NCBI RefSeq assembly: GCF_964204865.1
Contig: NC_135258.1
Coordinates: 7,493,001-7,557,000, forward strand
Length of the DNA: 64,000 nucleotides
Direction: 5' to 3'
Source of the DNA: Styela clava
Taxonomy: Eukaryota; Chordata; Ascidiacea; Stolidobranchia; Styelidae
Shown here: one piece after another, positions 36,034 through 50,300 of the stretch
Position numbering within the stretch: the first letter of the stretch is position 1
Layout: each line of letters begins with the position of its first letter
Translations under genes and position numbers: made by a program
The notes under the pieces: model-generated
The model's database searches: none
What the model saw: only the letters and a program-made list of their open reading frames with translations
Told to the model about the DNA's origin: nothing

Positions 36034-38362
36034 GTCTAAACAATAAAATTTTCTAACCAACACTCGACTAGATTTGATAATTTCTGACAGGACGAAGACA
36101 ACACAAATAAAAACGAACAAATCTACTTCGAAAGCATAGTTCAAGCGTAATAATGAGAAGGGATATCTAGGAACCAGTAAGTTACCATGGTTAATCACGA
36201 TAATAGGAACTTAAACGGCTAACCGACCAGATGTCCAACAATGCAATATATTTATATATAGAGATGTTCAACAAGGATAACAATGAAGATTTCTAAACAA
36301 ATTTCAGAAAAGGTCAGAGGTCAATCACAATGAATCGAATTTTTTTTGTAAAATTTTTCTTAAAAATATGAATCTGAACAAATTTCTGGCCAGAATATCT
36401 GAGGACAAATTTCACAAAATAGGTGTAGACTTTGGAGCCATACCTAACTAAAATTAAAGAATTATTTTGCAAAAGACTGAACAATATACATAGGAGTACC
36501 CTTACTGGTTCCATGCCTATCGCCTCTCAGTGACGGGGTTAATAAATGTCCCCCAAAGCTTTGAAGATATTGATAAAGGACGGAAAAGAAAAACCTTCCT
36601 AGAAGAACGAAATGCGCTCCTTTCACACCTCCAACTATAAGTTCACTACATAAAATACTTAAATATATCGGAAGATATTTATCCATTTATACTTTCAGGA
36701 CAGGTTATATTTTTCAGTTATTATGTGGGAATCTATTCAACTAGGATTAGAATATTTTATTTAGCCAAAAGAATAAACGAAGTACTTTTTTCGATCAAGA
36801 AATAAAAATGGTATAAAATAGAATTAGAATCAAATATTTAGTTTTTTTGTAACATTACATTCTGAGTACTTCATTTGGATGAGTATTAATCAAATGGGAG
36901 ATAGATTTATGTGAAACGCTACAAAAGCAAATGTTTTAAATGAATATTTGGGTTGCAAACTTCAAGTTGCAGAATTTAGAATAGCACTGGGCAAGCACCA
37001 TAATTATATTATGGCCTTTTAAAATGGGAGACCAATACACAATTTAGCTCAAGCTCTTTAAAATCACTCAAGGGTGTCAGCTAAATTCCAAAGTAGATGA
37101 AAAGGGTAAACGTTGATCATCCAGCTTGGATGTCAACAAAAAAAGTTTCTTCCGTTTTTTAAAAAAAAAGTAAATAAATTTGCAATCAAATCATTGAGAA
37201 GCATTTTATGAATCAAATTAATCATCATGAATTATTCAACATCGATTTATAAACAATGTGGAGAAAAATATCCAGAGAAAAGTAACCAGAAAATCAAAGT
37301 TAAAATTCTCATTTTGTATACTTTTTTTTTGTTTTACTTTTTTATTATTTTTTTTTGATTTTTTTTCTTGGAGCATGGAAAAAGGAGAATCTGATGAAAA
37401 AAATATCAGAAAAGACGGCTAGATTTCTAAATATCTAGCAAAATGTTTTAGATTCAGCCTGATGGCCAAAACAACAGTCGTTTTTTATAATAAAAATTAG
37501 GGTCAAAAGTCAAACAGTTACTTATCTTAATTATATGCGATATTATTTACTTCAAGTTATACCTAAGTGCAGGGATGTCCAGATCTTGAGGCAAGTTCGA
37601 ATAAATACAAAATCAGTTATATTCGATGGTGAATTATTGATTTTAGGAAGAAAGCGTACAGTGTAATTTGGAGACTACCAATTTTGATTATTTGACAGAA
37701 CAAAAAATAAATATTTCATTGACTTCAGAATAAAACTATAAAATTCCACCCCTTCTGCATTACTAAATAAACTTCCATCTATTCAATTTCTCTGTCAAAC
37801 ACGACCGAATTCAGTATAAATTCAAAATTCCACATTTTAAAATATTATTTCAGAGCGTATTCTGAATAGTAAGTAGATCTTTCAATTTCAGTCATCCCTG
37901 CCAGAAAGGGTGTATATACCACAACAGCATAAGATTTAGAACAACTATGGGCCAAACATGAAATATAGATCTTGGGTAATTAGAATAATTGATAAACAAG
38001 CTATGACAAGCAATAGTTTTTCATATTAAGAAACAAACAGAGCCTCAATAACATATTTCTGTTTATGGGAGTAAAAACAAGTCATATTATCAAATGCAAA
38101 ACAAATCAAAATAACAACAGAATCACACTCATGTACAAATATGTAACATTATACAAGTTTCTAATTGAAGTTAATTGCTGATTTTTATTAATTAATAACT
38201 GCAAACTTTTTCAAATTAATTTTCTAATTATTTACTTCATGCATACTACATGAATGATTATTCAGCAATATTTTTTTCAATGACAATGCAATTTTTTTTT
38301 TGTGTGAATATTTTAATATTGACCATTTTCTTAAACTTTTAGTTTTTCTCAAGAAAAATAGT

Positions 38363-41300
38363 TTATCTTGAGTTGGCTTTTGGTGGTCTTGCTAACAGGT
38401 CCTGACATGTTGTCGATATATCTTGTTGAACTGATATTTCAAAAGCTGTCTGCATTGATTTATCGTGACCTAGTTTGCTGAAGTTGACCTGGAAGCTTGG
38501 TTCTTCTATCATTGGTATGGTTGGTAATGCATCTGAAAAAAAAGCAAGAACGTAAGGTTTTAAGAACTTAAGGCGCTCCAGAAGTATGTGTACCAATATG
38601 GAGGTAACTAGTTTTGTTCGCCTCCTTTACATCAAGTTGTAAATAGGGACTGAAACCTTTTAAAATACAAAGAATTAAGTTTCATACAAACTCATGATTT
38701 TCCCATGAAATGATTACGTAATTATGACCTTATTTATCGTTACTCTCATGAAAATATTATTATATTGAACAATTATATTGAATTTTTAGAAACAAAAACT
38801 TTATAAACGAACTTAATGAAGTTATCAAGGATTTACATTATTTTAGCTACGACATAGGTGAAATGTTCTACTTCCTGTATTCAGGTGGTGGATATTCATT
38901 GACGAATGGACAAACAAATATCAAGAAGTGTATATAGTGTGTTGTGTACCAATATGGAGGTAACTACCGTAATTTCTTTCGACTACTTTACATCGAGTTG
39001 TGTAAAGGAACTTAAACCTATGGGCAGGGGGTATAGTCACTTGGCTAACACAGACAGTCCCCGAACTCGTAAAAAGAACTAAAATGAGAAAAAAAAATAT
39101 TAATTATGGCTTAACCCTAACCTGGTACACACACTACGACAAACTAATATCTACCCTAGTTCACACACATGACCTAACTAAAACAATGTTGTCCTTGTGG
39201 CACAACAATACTGAGAATAGCAAATTAGTTCATTTCAGTGCATGAACTGAAGTAAACACAAAAAGATTGTTTACCAACACAGGCTTGTTCTAAATTATGA
39301 AGCTATAAATAACCATACAATCAATATAGAGGAACTGAAATTTGCCTTAGGCAATTGTATGATTAGAACTAAGAAAGAACACTGACAATAATAAGAAATG
39401 TTGTCCAAAATAATTTTTGATTTTGTATTTCACATTAATTGGTTTAATAAAAATCATTATTTTAAAACAAGCCTGAGTACAATTAACCATAAATTCAAAT
39501 TTTCTTGAACTGTTTTATGGATTAGAACTTGGAAAGCATGATAATAGTAATACATAGGCTCTTGTCCAAAATAACCTTAAATTTTTCATATTATAGACTT
39601 ATTAGAAAAAAATTTTTCATCACTGAAAAGAAAGCACAAAAATGAAAATTCTTGTCATTTCATTCTATTGTCTTCTCAAATAAGCATATTTCAATACAAA
39701 CATAAAAAATTGGTAAATTTAGCAGATATGACATTATTTAATTTATAAAACAGATTTTTAAATTTAGTACCGAAAATGTAAATATAGTATCAAACCAGTT
39801 TACTATCTAAATATCCCAATATTATGTGAAGTCATTGTAGGTTACGCTTTGGTTAACAAGTTAATAATAAACACTATGACTCATCGGAAGGTTTCTATTG
39901 CGCAATATGGATGCAATAATTTCAACTCGTGACTGAGTACATCATGACTACAGTTCAATAATATTTCTAAGCAAGATCAGCTGACTGGCTTGTAAGTTGA
40001 AACATAGGGCAGACGATGGGACATACAGACAGACTTCTGCTACTTTACCACGTGTTTTATACATGACGATAAAATTGATTTGTCTCTTTGTTCTATAACC
40101 GTACACAGAATTTAGAAAACCAAATCAGCTCACACTCAATAATGATTTATATATGGCTGATAAATGCAAAGTACATCCCTATGATTGGATATACTATCAT
40201 TTCATATTATCCCGTATTTAAAAAAAAATTCAAACATTTCAAAAATATCTTTAATTGAGAATTAAACGTATGTTGAAATTCCCAAAACAAATAATGATGA
40301 CTAACCAGTTCCAGGATTTCCTGTTTCTGTTATTGGGTCATATTGTTGTTGTCCAGTGTCATAATATACTGGTTCTTCAGAAGCCATTGCTGTATCTGGA
40401 ATTGGTTCAATAAGAAATTAACTTGTTGAATAAGTTTACATACATATGTAGGAAATCAACTGGGATTTCAGTTTAAAGGGAGATGTGAATAAGCTCATAC
40501 TGGTTATCGATCATCAGTTTTGGTCATTACACAATTTTTTCTCAATTAGATAGACAAATGAATAACTGAAATAGTGAGAAGTCATTTTTTTATGGTAAAT
40601 TTACACTTTTAAGTGAAACTTAACTTTACAACATATGGTTATGAAGCAATACTTATAAATAAAATTGTAAAACAAAAATCTTTAGGATAAACAATATACC
40701 AACAATGAACATACCCATATTCATGTCAGAATCATAATTAGGTGTCTCATCCACATCATTTTCAACTGTCACAGCACTGATTGGCCTAAAACAAAATGAT
40801 TTTTGTAGTAGAACGATCGTAATTACTAGGTGTAGATATTGGAAATGGTTCACATTTACAGTAAAGTAATACAATTGAAAATGAATGTCAAAAGAAAGGC
40901 GTTTTATGAACCCTAGCATGTGGATACTTGATCGATAATACGATATTATCAAAAATAAAACAATAGGTAGGTAATACAAATGAAAAAGACGATGATAGTC
41001 CCCCCATCATTATTGATAAATGGTATCTTTTTCATGCTGTTTGACTTTGCTCTCAGTGATCTGCATTTTTGACACCTTTTGTTTTGGACACAATCTCTAA
41101 GTGTTATTCTTTCCATCACACAAGGCCTACTCACTTATCGCAATGATCAGAAAATAAAAGTTTGAAAGGAAATTGACTTCAATCGGACTGCATACAATAG
41201 GATCAATAATATGTAATACTTCCTTAATTTCTACTTTGTGAAAACGTTTATCTGTTAGAGTTTCTAACCAACAACAGAATCTGATTTGCTATATTATGCA

Positions 41301-44300
41301 ACAGGAATAAATAAAGTATGATATCAAAAAGTGAGCAGAATTCTTGTGTTAAATGTGATAAGAAATGTACCTATTGCAGTCATTATGCTTTCACTCTACA
41401 AGCAAGGCTTTTATGGTGCTTTCACTATAAGAAGGACTCTGCCATAAAAACTGCTACTTAGGCTAATTATAATATTGCACGTCACCAAAAACAATAAAAG
41501 TTAGCTCAAATTGAAGACTGTAAGCCTTCTGTAAACTTTTACATATTAAGACAAGCAAAGCCTTTTTATATTCCCACCTACACTATCCAACAAAGATATA
41601 TGAAATCAGCCATAGCTTTATTAATCAATACAAGGCATGACTTACCGAAAATGAGTGGCTGATGACGGTATCAATTTCTCATCCGAACTTGGGCCAGGTT
41701 TGTGTTCACTGTAGATAACATTAACTGGACGAATTCCAGCAATAGATTGCCATATGTTGCCGATTCTCAGTGAAGTTTTCCAAGCCTCGTTTTCTGTCAC
41801 GCTGTCCAGAAATGTTGTCTTTTTGTTCGCCAGATCATTATCGACAGAATCATGTTCAGTGGACCATGGATTCAGGTCTTGACATTCTTCACTGGAAGCA
41901 ATCGATTCGAAGATGTCATCAAGTCGAGTCGGCATTTGAGAAAATCCAGCTTTGAAAAATAGATCATCAATATTCCATCGTGGTTGCCAAGGACTGTTGT
42001 CAGGGGATTGGAAATTTTCGATAGGTGTTTCAACGAAAAGAGAGCGAAAATCAAAACTCCATCTTTGAAAGTTAGGGTCAAATCCTGGAGTGAAGCCTGG
42101 TATTTGTTGCTCAAACTCAGAATACAAAGGTTCGTCATCTCTCGGACCAAACAACAGATCAAAACTAAGGTCTGAAAACAAGGCGTCAACAAGGTTATGC
42201 ATCATTCTATCGTCATAATTATGATCTTGTGGGGTATCAGGCTTTTGAAGTGCCGGCATATCACCGCCACCCCACACTGTATGCTGCATCTGAGGTTTAG
42301 GAGAAATGCTCCAGAGATCTTTTGAAGCATCTTTCCAGCAGTCGCATTCACAATCTTTATTTAATCCTTGACAGAAATATCCAAATTTTCCGTTTTCTAA
42401 TAATTTTGTGAGCTCATTATCACGTGGGATTACCTTTTCACGAGGTAAGTCGTCCTCAACGGACCAAGTTGGATGTACTGACATTTGGGAATATCCCCAC
42501 AGGTTGCTGTCGGACCTACTTCCGATACCTACTTTTAATTCTCTTGTTGGTGATGATAAAGATCTGAAATTGGTACACGAATTGGAGTAGTTCAGTTTTT
42601 CGCTTGCACCTCCAAAATTTGATGGTAGAGCTTCGGTCCAGATGTCGAAACTGCCTTCGTCTTTCTGTGGAGTGTCAAACACACTTGGTCGAATATTTTC
42701 CACTCTCGGAGCGAATTCCGCACATTTTTGATACGAAAAATCTTCCTCACTAACTGCCCAAACATTCGTTGTTATCGGTGGCTGATCATCTCCACTTTCT
42801 TCTGCAGAGCTTTGCGATGTTTCGTGGTCGCTCCCGCTGTCCATTTCTTGCAGATCCAAAAAGATAGTTTTATATTCTTCCCAAATTCTGCCAGAAATGT
42901 CGCTTACATGACTTTCCGCACCCAAAGACAATAATTCTCTCTTATACACCGACTGTAAGCGACTTACTGGAGAATCTTGGCCATCTTCCCATAATGAGGG
43001 TGAGGGGCACCACATCCAACTTTCCGGGGCCGTTTCACCCCCTGAATCTAAATCAACTTCCTCCATTAGATCATTACAATCATCCTCCTCACTTAGTGAT
43101 GAAGTTCTTTGACTTGCGGACCCAGATGACGTTGATTCATCTTTAGAAGTTTTCAGAGGGTGAAAAGTAAGAAGTCCAGTTTGGGAATCGCGATACCAAC
43201 GACTTGAAAATGGCATTTCTTTTGGGTTTTCACTGTCGTCGTCATCAGGTAAGATTTCTTGTTGCTCTTCAGCAACTCCAAATTGATAGGAGTTCCAAAT
43301 ATATGGGTTTGAAACATCAATGAGACTAGTTTCCATCCACGAAGGAAGATGAGCATAATCCAATTGTATTTCCTCACTCCCATACCCAAAATCCTGTTCT
43401 GATGAACAATTTTTCAAAAATGGATTTTCTCTGCTTGTTCTCACGCTATCTCCAGAAGCAGGAAATTTCCTTTTTTGCGCAATCGTTTTTTCGCCACTTT
43501 TCTTTTTGAAATCAAGCTTTCTTTTGGACTGGAACCGAGTATTCTGATTATATTTAGGACGCAGTGGACGTCGTGTTGTTTGCACTCCACCGGTTTGTGT
43601 TCTAGGTTCTGAAGAATTGGACGATATAGGTCTGGATTTTCTAGAAACACGGTTTTGTCTGAAGCTGTTACGTGGGTAGATAGGATAGTACAGAGATCTT
43701 TTGACATTGCTCATAACAGGATTTTCATCATCAGATCGGCTTCCAGAGAAACGAGGCTTAGAGGATGGAAACCTAGTTTTCTTCTTAGTCGTAGTCCTAT
43801 TTTGGGAAGATTGTATGCCCTTTTTATTATCAGGTTGTGGAGAAGATTTGATCTTCGAAGCATTATCGGAATTATGTCCAGATCTGTTGACAAATTAACA
43901 AACACATTTTTCATTAACAATACTGTTGTTATATTTTATCTATTCCGAATTTAATTTAAAAGAGGAAAAATAACTGAAATTTTATCCACATCAGGTAACA
44001 AATTAAACTGAATTTTGCTTAGTCATCACAAATAGGCTTGAAAATGTTTACTTAGCATAAAAGATTGATAATTTATGATGCACCACAAAACAAAAAATTC
44101 CTTCATGGAAAAATAATAATCTAATAATAATTTCAATAAGCAATTTATTGGTAATTTATTCATCCATAATACTAACCTGGGCTCCATTCTCTTTGCTGCT
44201 GTCGACTTATTCCAAATAGTTTCAGAAAACTCATTGTTAACGGGAGAACCACTACAGCCATCGAGTGAAGGAAATGCATCTTCGTAATTTTCCTTCTTTT

Positions 44301-47300
44301 TCGACTTGGCTACAATTTGTCGGCCAACCGTATCCACATTATTTCCATTATAATCAGTTAATGGACAATCTCCTTCAGACCTCGGTTGGACGATATCTGA
44401 AAGCAACGTTGTTTCTATTATACTCATTGTAACTCAATTTCTTTTCTACTCAACAGTGATATAACGAAAGATACTCAGTCACAGTCAAAACTAATTCTAA
44501 TAAAATATACAAGGAAGCTAGAACCAATATACATCATTAAATATAGCTCTAGAAAAATGTTCCCAATGGGAAAAACCATAAATTTCGTCACTACAATTTT
44601 TCTTATGAAGTATATTACATTGAACTATACAAGTGCCATGGATAAGACATGTCTTTATCTATGATCATACTCGTCCTATAATTGCTATGTCAAATTAATT
44701 GTGACAAAAAGGGAACGAACAGTTTCCATTATCAGTGTTACAACAACAAACTTCCCTATTTGGCAAAAGAAGAAGAGTTGCTTTGGAAAGCCCCTATCAC
44801 GAGATGACTTGAGGTAGTGACTATGGTGAACTAACAGAATATCTCAACTAAAAATCTTGCGAAATAGCATTATAATATTGCATCATCAGTGTTTTATTAT
44901 GTATAAATTATAAGCCAGATAAGAGCATTTTTCCTTCATTTCATAGGTCTAAGAAAATCTAAAAGCATTGAATAATCATTAATCTTATAAGAAGGATAAT
45001 ATTGGACGATATGAGTCATCAAGATTGTGCTATCAATGCTGAATGTTATTTTCATGAATATGATGATCCTAAAAACTATAATTAAGTTGGGTATTCTAAA
45101 TGAAATCAACACAATTTTTTTGTTGAGCAAAAACATAAAATTAGAATCAACAGATCGTTCAAATCGATGATTGCGTGGAAGAATATTGTATATTTTATGA
45201 TGAAAAATGATTAATAATTATGATTGTATTTTATTTGTATTTTATGATATTATTGATAGAATCAAAAGAAATGAATCTTCTGCACAAAACTTTAATTAAA
45301 TTAGACATTTATTATAATCACAGAGAAATAAGAATTGAAACAATTTTTGCAAACTAAATATAGCCTATAGTAGAATTCAATTTCAAGATACATCAATTCA
45401 GAAGATTCAGCAGTACAGTTCAAAGGTTTCATAAGTTTACATTCAAAACTGGAGTCCTTCATATTATGAGTACATACATTGTTTAAATATAATCAAATAC
45501 CTATTAGATTTGTTGCTATTATTAAACTCGCTACCCTTAAAAAATCATTTTGTTTTGTCTGTATTAGGATCGCTCATTATAGGCTCATTATATATTAGGG
45601 ATGCGACAAGATTCGGACTCGTGCTCGGATTCGTGGCCGAATCTCTCGTAATTTGATACTCGGATTCGGCCCGAGTCTTTGATGATTTTACCCGAGTCCG
45701 GGATATCATACGTCACGCGATAGTCAAGCGCAGACTGGTGGCGAATTCGACGAGAAATTCAACTTTTTCGTTCTGTTTTGCCACGAGACTGTTCAATCTA
45801 TTTTCTCTACGGTGAAATTAAAACTAGGCGCCAAAACTACAAATCCACGACGCCGTAAGAACAAAAAAATGTCAGCGAAAGTCAGCTGAATAAATTCCAG
45901 TGTTGCGCGTGTAGCTTGCCTTCCAGTGCCAGACGTCGTTTAGTGAATGTTTACCACGTCCTATTTCAAGCATATACTTGCTAATCCTCTAACAGTGATT
46001 AATCCGTAATCAGCGGTAACCATGTCGTGCTGTTCGCCTGTTATCGTTCCATAAATGATCTAGCTATTTCCGGAGAGAAACAAATGTTAGAAATAAAACG
46101 ATAAAATAGTGAAAATTACGGTTCTTTTAAGAGAAAAGTACAACTCGCAGATGTCAGTGGCGTTACAATCGTATATATGTACAAAAACAATCTCGCAAGC
46201 CGCATCGATTAAATGTGCATAAATTTGGAAACTATTACTCGTGGTAATTCGATGTTAATCGGGCCGACTTTTTATTTTTATTCAATAATTATTTACATAC
46301 ACCGCGATTAGTGACGGGCAAAATCGAATTTTTCCTGATCGAATAATTCGACTACCGTATTTCTTTTAATATACCGATAGTAGAAAATTACTAGAAGACT
46401 GGAGACTCGACGCGGCGTCTTTACTTCTTATCCGTAATTTTATCACAATCGTGAATTGTTTTTTTGTCACCGCGATCGTTTCGGCGACCGACATCCTAAT
46501 TATGGTTGGTAAACTATATTTTTAAAGCACCCTTTTTCACTATCAGCTCTCACGCAACGCCGGACATCGAAGTTTCGTTTTTATATTTCAGAAAGAAGTG
46601 TGAGTACAAATCGGCGAAGATATTAAAGACAGCTATTAATTAGTGAATTCATAAATATATTAATTTTATTCTGGCCTCATCTTCCGGATTTGATCTTTCA
46701 TATCACAGTTTGTAAATTACGGTCCCTATTTTAAGCGAACAATACCTATCGTGGCTGTGTTATTCTAATATTAGATAATAAATAAAAACTCCGGAAATTT
46801 ACCATTGCGTGCTGTTTCGAGTTATGGCATTTCCACCTAGTCGAAACAATAATTCCATATAATACATAATTTACCTGCCTCCTTTAATCTGGTTTGACGT
46901 TTCTATATGTGAAAAGGTGTTGGCGCGCTTTGTGCAAAATTGGGAATTGTTAAGATAACGATAGGCGCAGAAAGAAAACCATAATAATTCTCACATTTAT
47001 CGTTTCTGTCTGTTAGCGAGAGTCGTATGTGAATTCTTACTTGTAACTCTCACTTCTAAATTAATATTAATAAATTTGATTTTGCTTTTCAAAGCGCCGT
47101 TATTTGTATTAATGAAAATGATTGTGTCATACAGCCGTAACTTAGCATATAACACATTTCGCCTTTTGCGTCTCTCTTATTGAATCAAAATCAACAATTA
47201 CACATTCTTATTTTCCGCGGATTCGACAATCGCTATTGATGGTTTTCAAACGAAGAATAGCTAGCTATTTTGTTACGATATATTTATAAGATACATTTAT

Positions 47301-50300
47301 TCGATGCTTCCACAGTTGGCAATTCTTTATTAGTACCCCAATTATCACGGAGATGGGCGTCTGTATCAGCGCCGACTAAAAAAGATAACATATGAGTAAA
47401 AATTTCCCATAAAAAATTTGTTCCAAACGTGTGGGTTATGGCCCGTATTTATCGTGACAGGACACGAGCGCGGCGTCTTCAGCAGTCGACGCGGCGGTCG
47501 ATCAGAGTTACGTAACAAAGTATTCCTTCGACGGGGAATATGACCTATTTATTCTAATTTAAACTAGTCGCTCAGAGAATGATCGTCTCGAAAGCAATAG
47601 TGTTTATGTGCAACGTTTTCAAATTACATAGTCTTTTCATACAGAATGTTTAATTTACGGCCAATATACGAAAACAACAGCATCACTTTAGGTATTTGTT
47701 TCGTAGCTATGTAAAAGTATTGGACTCGGGACTCGGACACGAGTCCAGCACAAATACTCGGGATTCGGCCGAGCCGAACCTTTTTGGATTCGTCGCATCC
47801 CTATTATATATATAAATATGCAAGTATTTAAATTTCATTTTATTAATCAAACGATGGTTTAGTGCAGTGGTTCTCAAACGGTGGGGCACGCCGCACAAGG
47901 GGGGCGCAGACAATTTTCACCTTACTGTCTGTTACCTATCTGTTATTTGTAGATTTTTTTTTTGAGTTGGTTGGGGGCTTAAAAAATTTGAGAACTACAC
48001 AGGGGTTCCTTAAGCCACAGAAATGTTCCATTGATATTCCACTCATAAATAAGGTTGAAAACCAACGCTCTACATACTTGAACTTCCAAACAGACAAAGG
48101 TTTTATAATTAGACAAACTTTTCTTTATTCGAATCATTTGCTAATATATTACAAGGTAACAATCCCCCCATTGATTAGTCTGTGGGGCCATAAAATGCAG
48201 GGTACAATTTTTGGCGCTCCAGAAGTATGTGTACCAATATGGAGGTAACTAATTTTGTTCGCCTACTTTACATCAAGTTGTGTAAAGGGACAGAAGCCTA
48301 TGGGCAGGACGTTCATTCACTTTGCTAACAAAGACAGTCCCTGAACCCGTAATAGAACTAAAACAAAGTAAATCAGAATAAAATTATGGGGATATACTAC
48401 GGGAGTACCGAAAATTGAACTCACGTCTCTTGAACTTTAGCAATGAATGAGCCACTCAATAATAAGTAAATAAATCATGTTTGCCAACCTGAAGTGAGAT
48501 GAAGTCCAGCAAGTTTTCCATACAATTCATCAACAACCTGTTGAATAGTACTTGCTGTGTCTTCTGTGTTGGTTTTCGTATCAGCAGCAGAAAGTAAACA
48601 AGCGACTGCGATTTCTTTTTTCCAGAGAATTTCTTCGCATGCAGAGAATGAACTTGATCGTCTCGAATATTTATGTTTTCTAAAAATAAAAAAATGAAGT
48701 TTGTTGCATATTTCAGAATCGGAACAACTTTGGGAAATACCTGACAAAAAAGAAGACAATGTAAAAATATATGGCTTCATAAGCACCTTCTCTCTGAAAT
48801 CAATAAGGGAAAAATATAAGGCACAATTTTTGTTTAAAACCCTCAAGATGGGGCAAAACGACTGGCCCTAAGTATCCCAGAAAAAAAACTAAACATATCT
48901 AAATAATAGGGCAATGTAAAAATGTATGGCTTATATGTATCATGTTGCAAAAATTAATAGCGAAAAATATACAACATGGTGCAATTTTTTTTAAAACTAG
49001 TAAAATTTAAGCCAAAATATGAAAAAATAAGAGTATAGTCTTCTAATAGATACCTACATCTTAATGAACCCCTCGCATTTTTAAGTTAATGGGTCAAATA
49101 GATGGAGGGGTAACAAATTGAATCTAATAATAATAACAACTTTGGTCAAACAATTCTTATTAAGACTAACCAATAAAACAGATATAATTTTAAGCATTTA
49201 AAGTGTTGAATCATGATGTAATGAGATAAGCAACCCCTAACCTGTTCAAATGAAACTTGGTAATCATTAACTATAAATCATGGCACGAACTAGGGTACGG
49301 GAAAGTAAATGTTTCAAAGGGTAGGCTAGCTCCCGCCCGATATTAAAATAGGTTTTGAAGCATTCTTTCACTTGCTTCGTTCAATGCTAGGTCATGTTTA
49401 GCTTGTATCCACAATATCTTTTCAATTACCGGTAATTAAATAAAAGCCAATGCCAAACTGTTGTTAAGGAGGATTCATCAATTAAGTAAAGAGCAAATGA
49501 AAAATTCATATATAATTTTGGATAAAAATTAGTCCATTGAAAAGAAAATTTAGCAACAAAATTGAAGCATAGAATTGGTGCTTATCTACCATAAAATTAG
49601 ATTTATTAATTGTTCTGGATTCAGAATATTACCTGCCTGCCTGTACTGTGGCCAATTTAATCTTGCTTTTTTAAATAATAGATAATAATAAGGTCACCAT
49701 GTGATATTGGACAATTTAAATTGAATACCAACTATTTATTGCTACTCATAGATTGAAATACTGTGAAAAATTCAAATAATACTTTTTCCCAGACATGACA
49801 TGAGATATTTTAAAATAATACATCAATGAAAATATGATTATAATACAACATCATACCCTTTTTTTTGAAATCATAAAAGTGTTGAAAATATCATTGTTAT
49901 GAGAAGAACACGTATACGTTCATGACATTAGAATGACATAGACTGAGTCATTGCTTAATACCACCTCTTATGAACATTGAGCAAGATATTTCGAAAGCTG
50001 ACATATATCAATAATACTGCATCCAGATCATATGACAAACATGATAATATTGATTTATCCTTCTGAGAAACGTGATTTATTGTTTGATGAGGCGCTGTGC
50101 TACGTTTACGTCAAAGAACATTTGAGATGTAAGAAAGCCTTTTATTGCTGAATGTTGGCCAAAATATATTGAGGTTAATTTAATATTAACTTCTTTTTCT
50201 ATGTTTTTATGACATATTAGGTGACCCCATATTGGCTCATTATTAATAATAATGCATGACTGAAAATAAAACAGACATGAAAAAAGTCACTGTGTAATAA

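Larger units (their letters stand above)
26933..38362. other. Intergenic region between PPP4R3 and the KIAA0232 homologue
   Basis: The left few hundred bases should be the PPP4R3 3' UTR. Repeats occur at 27868-28100, 29495-29697, 29964-30420, 31819-31928 and 35737-36033. From about 33.9 to 38.3 kb the DNA is AT-rich without recognised repeats; part may be the KIAA0232 3' UTR. The minus-strand frame at 33485-33694 (69 aa, basic) is not recognised. No coding exon could be supported on either strand. Confidence 0.5.

Noticed and set aside
41872-42192. Alternative frames within KIAA0232 exon 4
   Set aside because: They overlap a long, homology-supported frame and have no support of their own.
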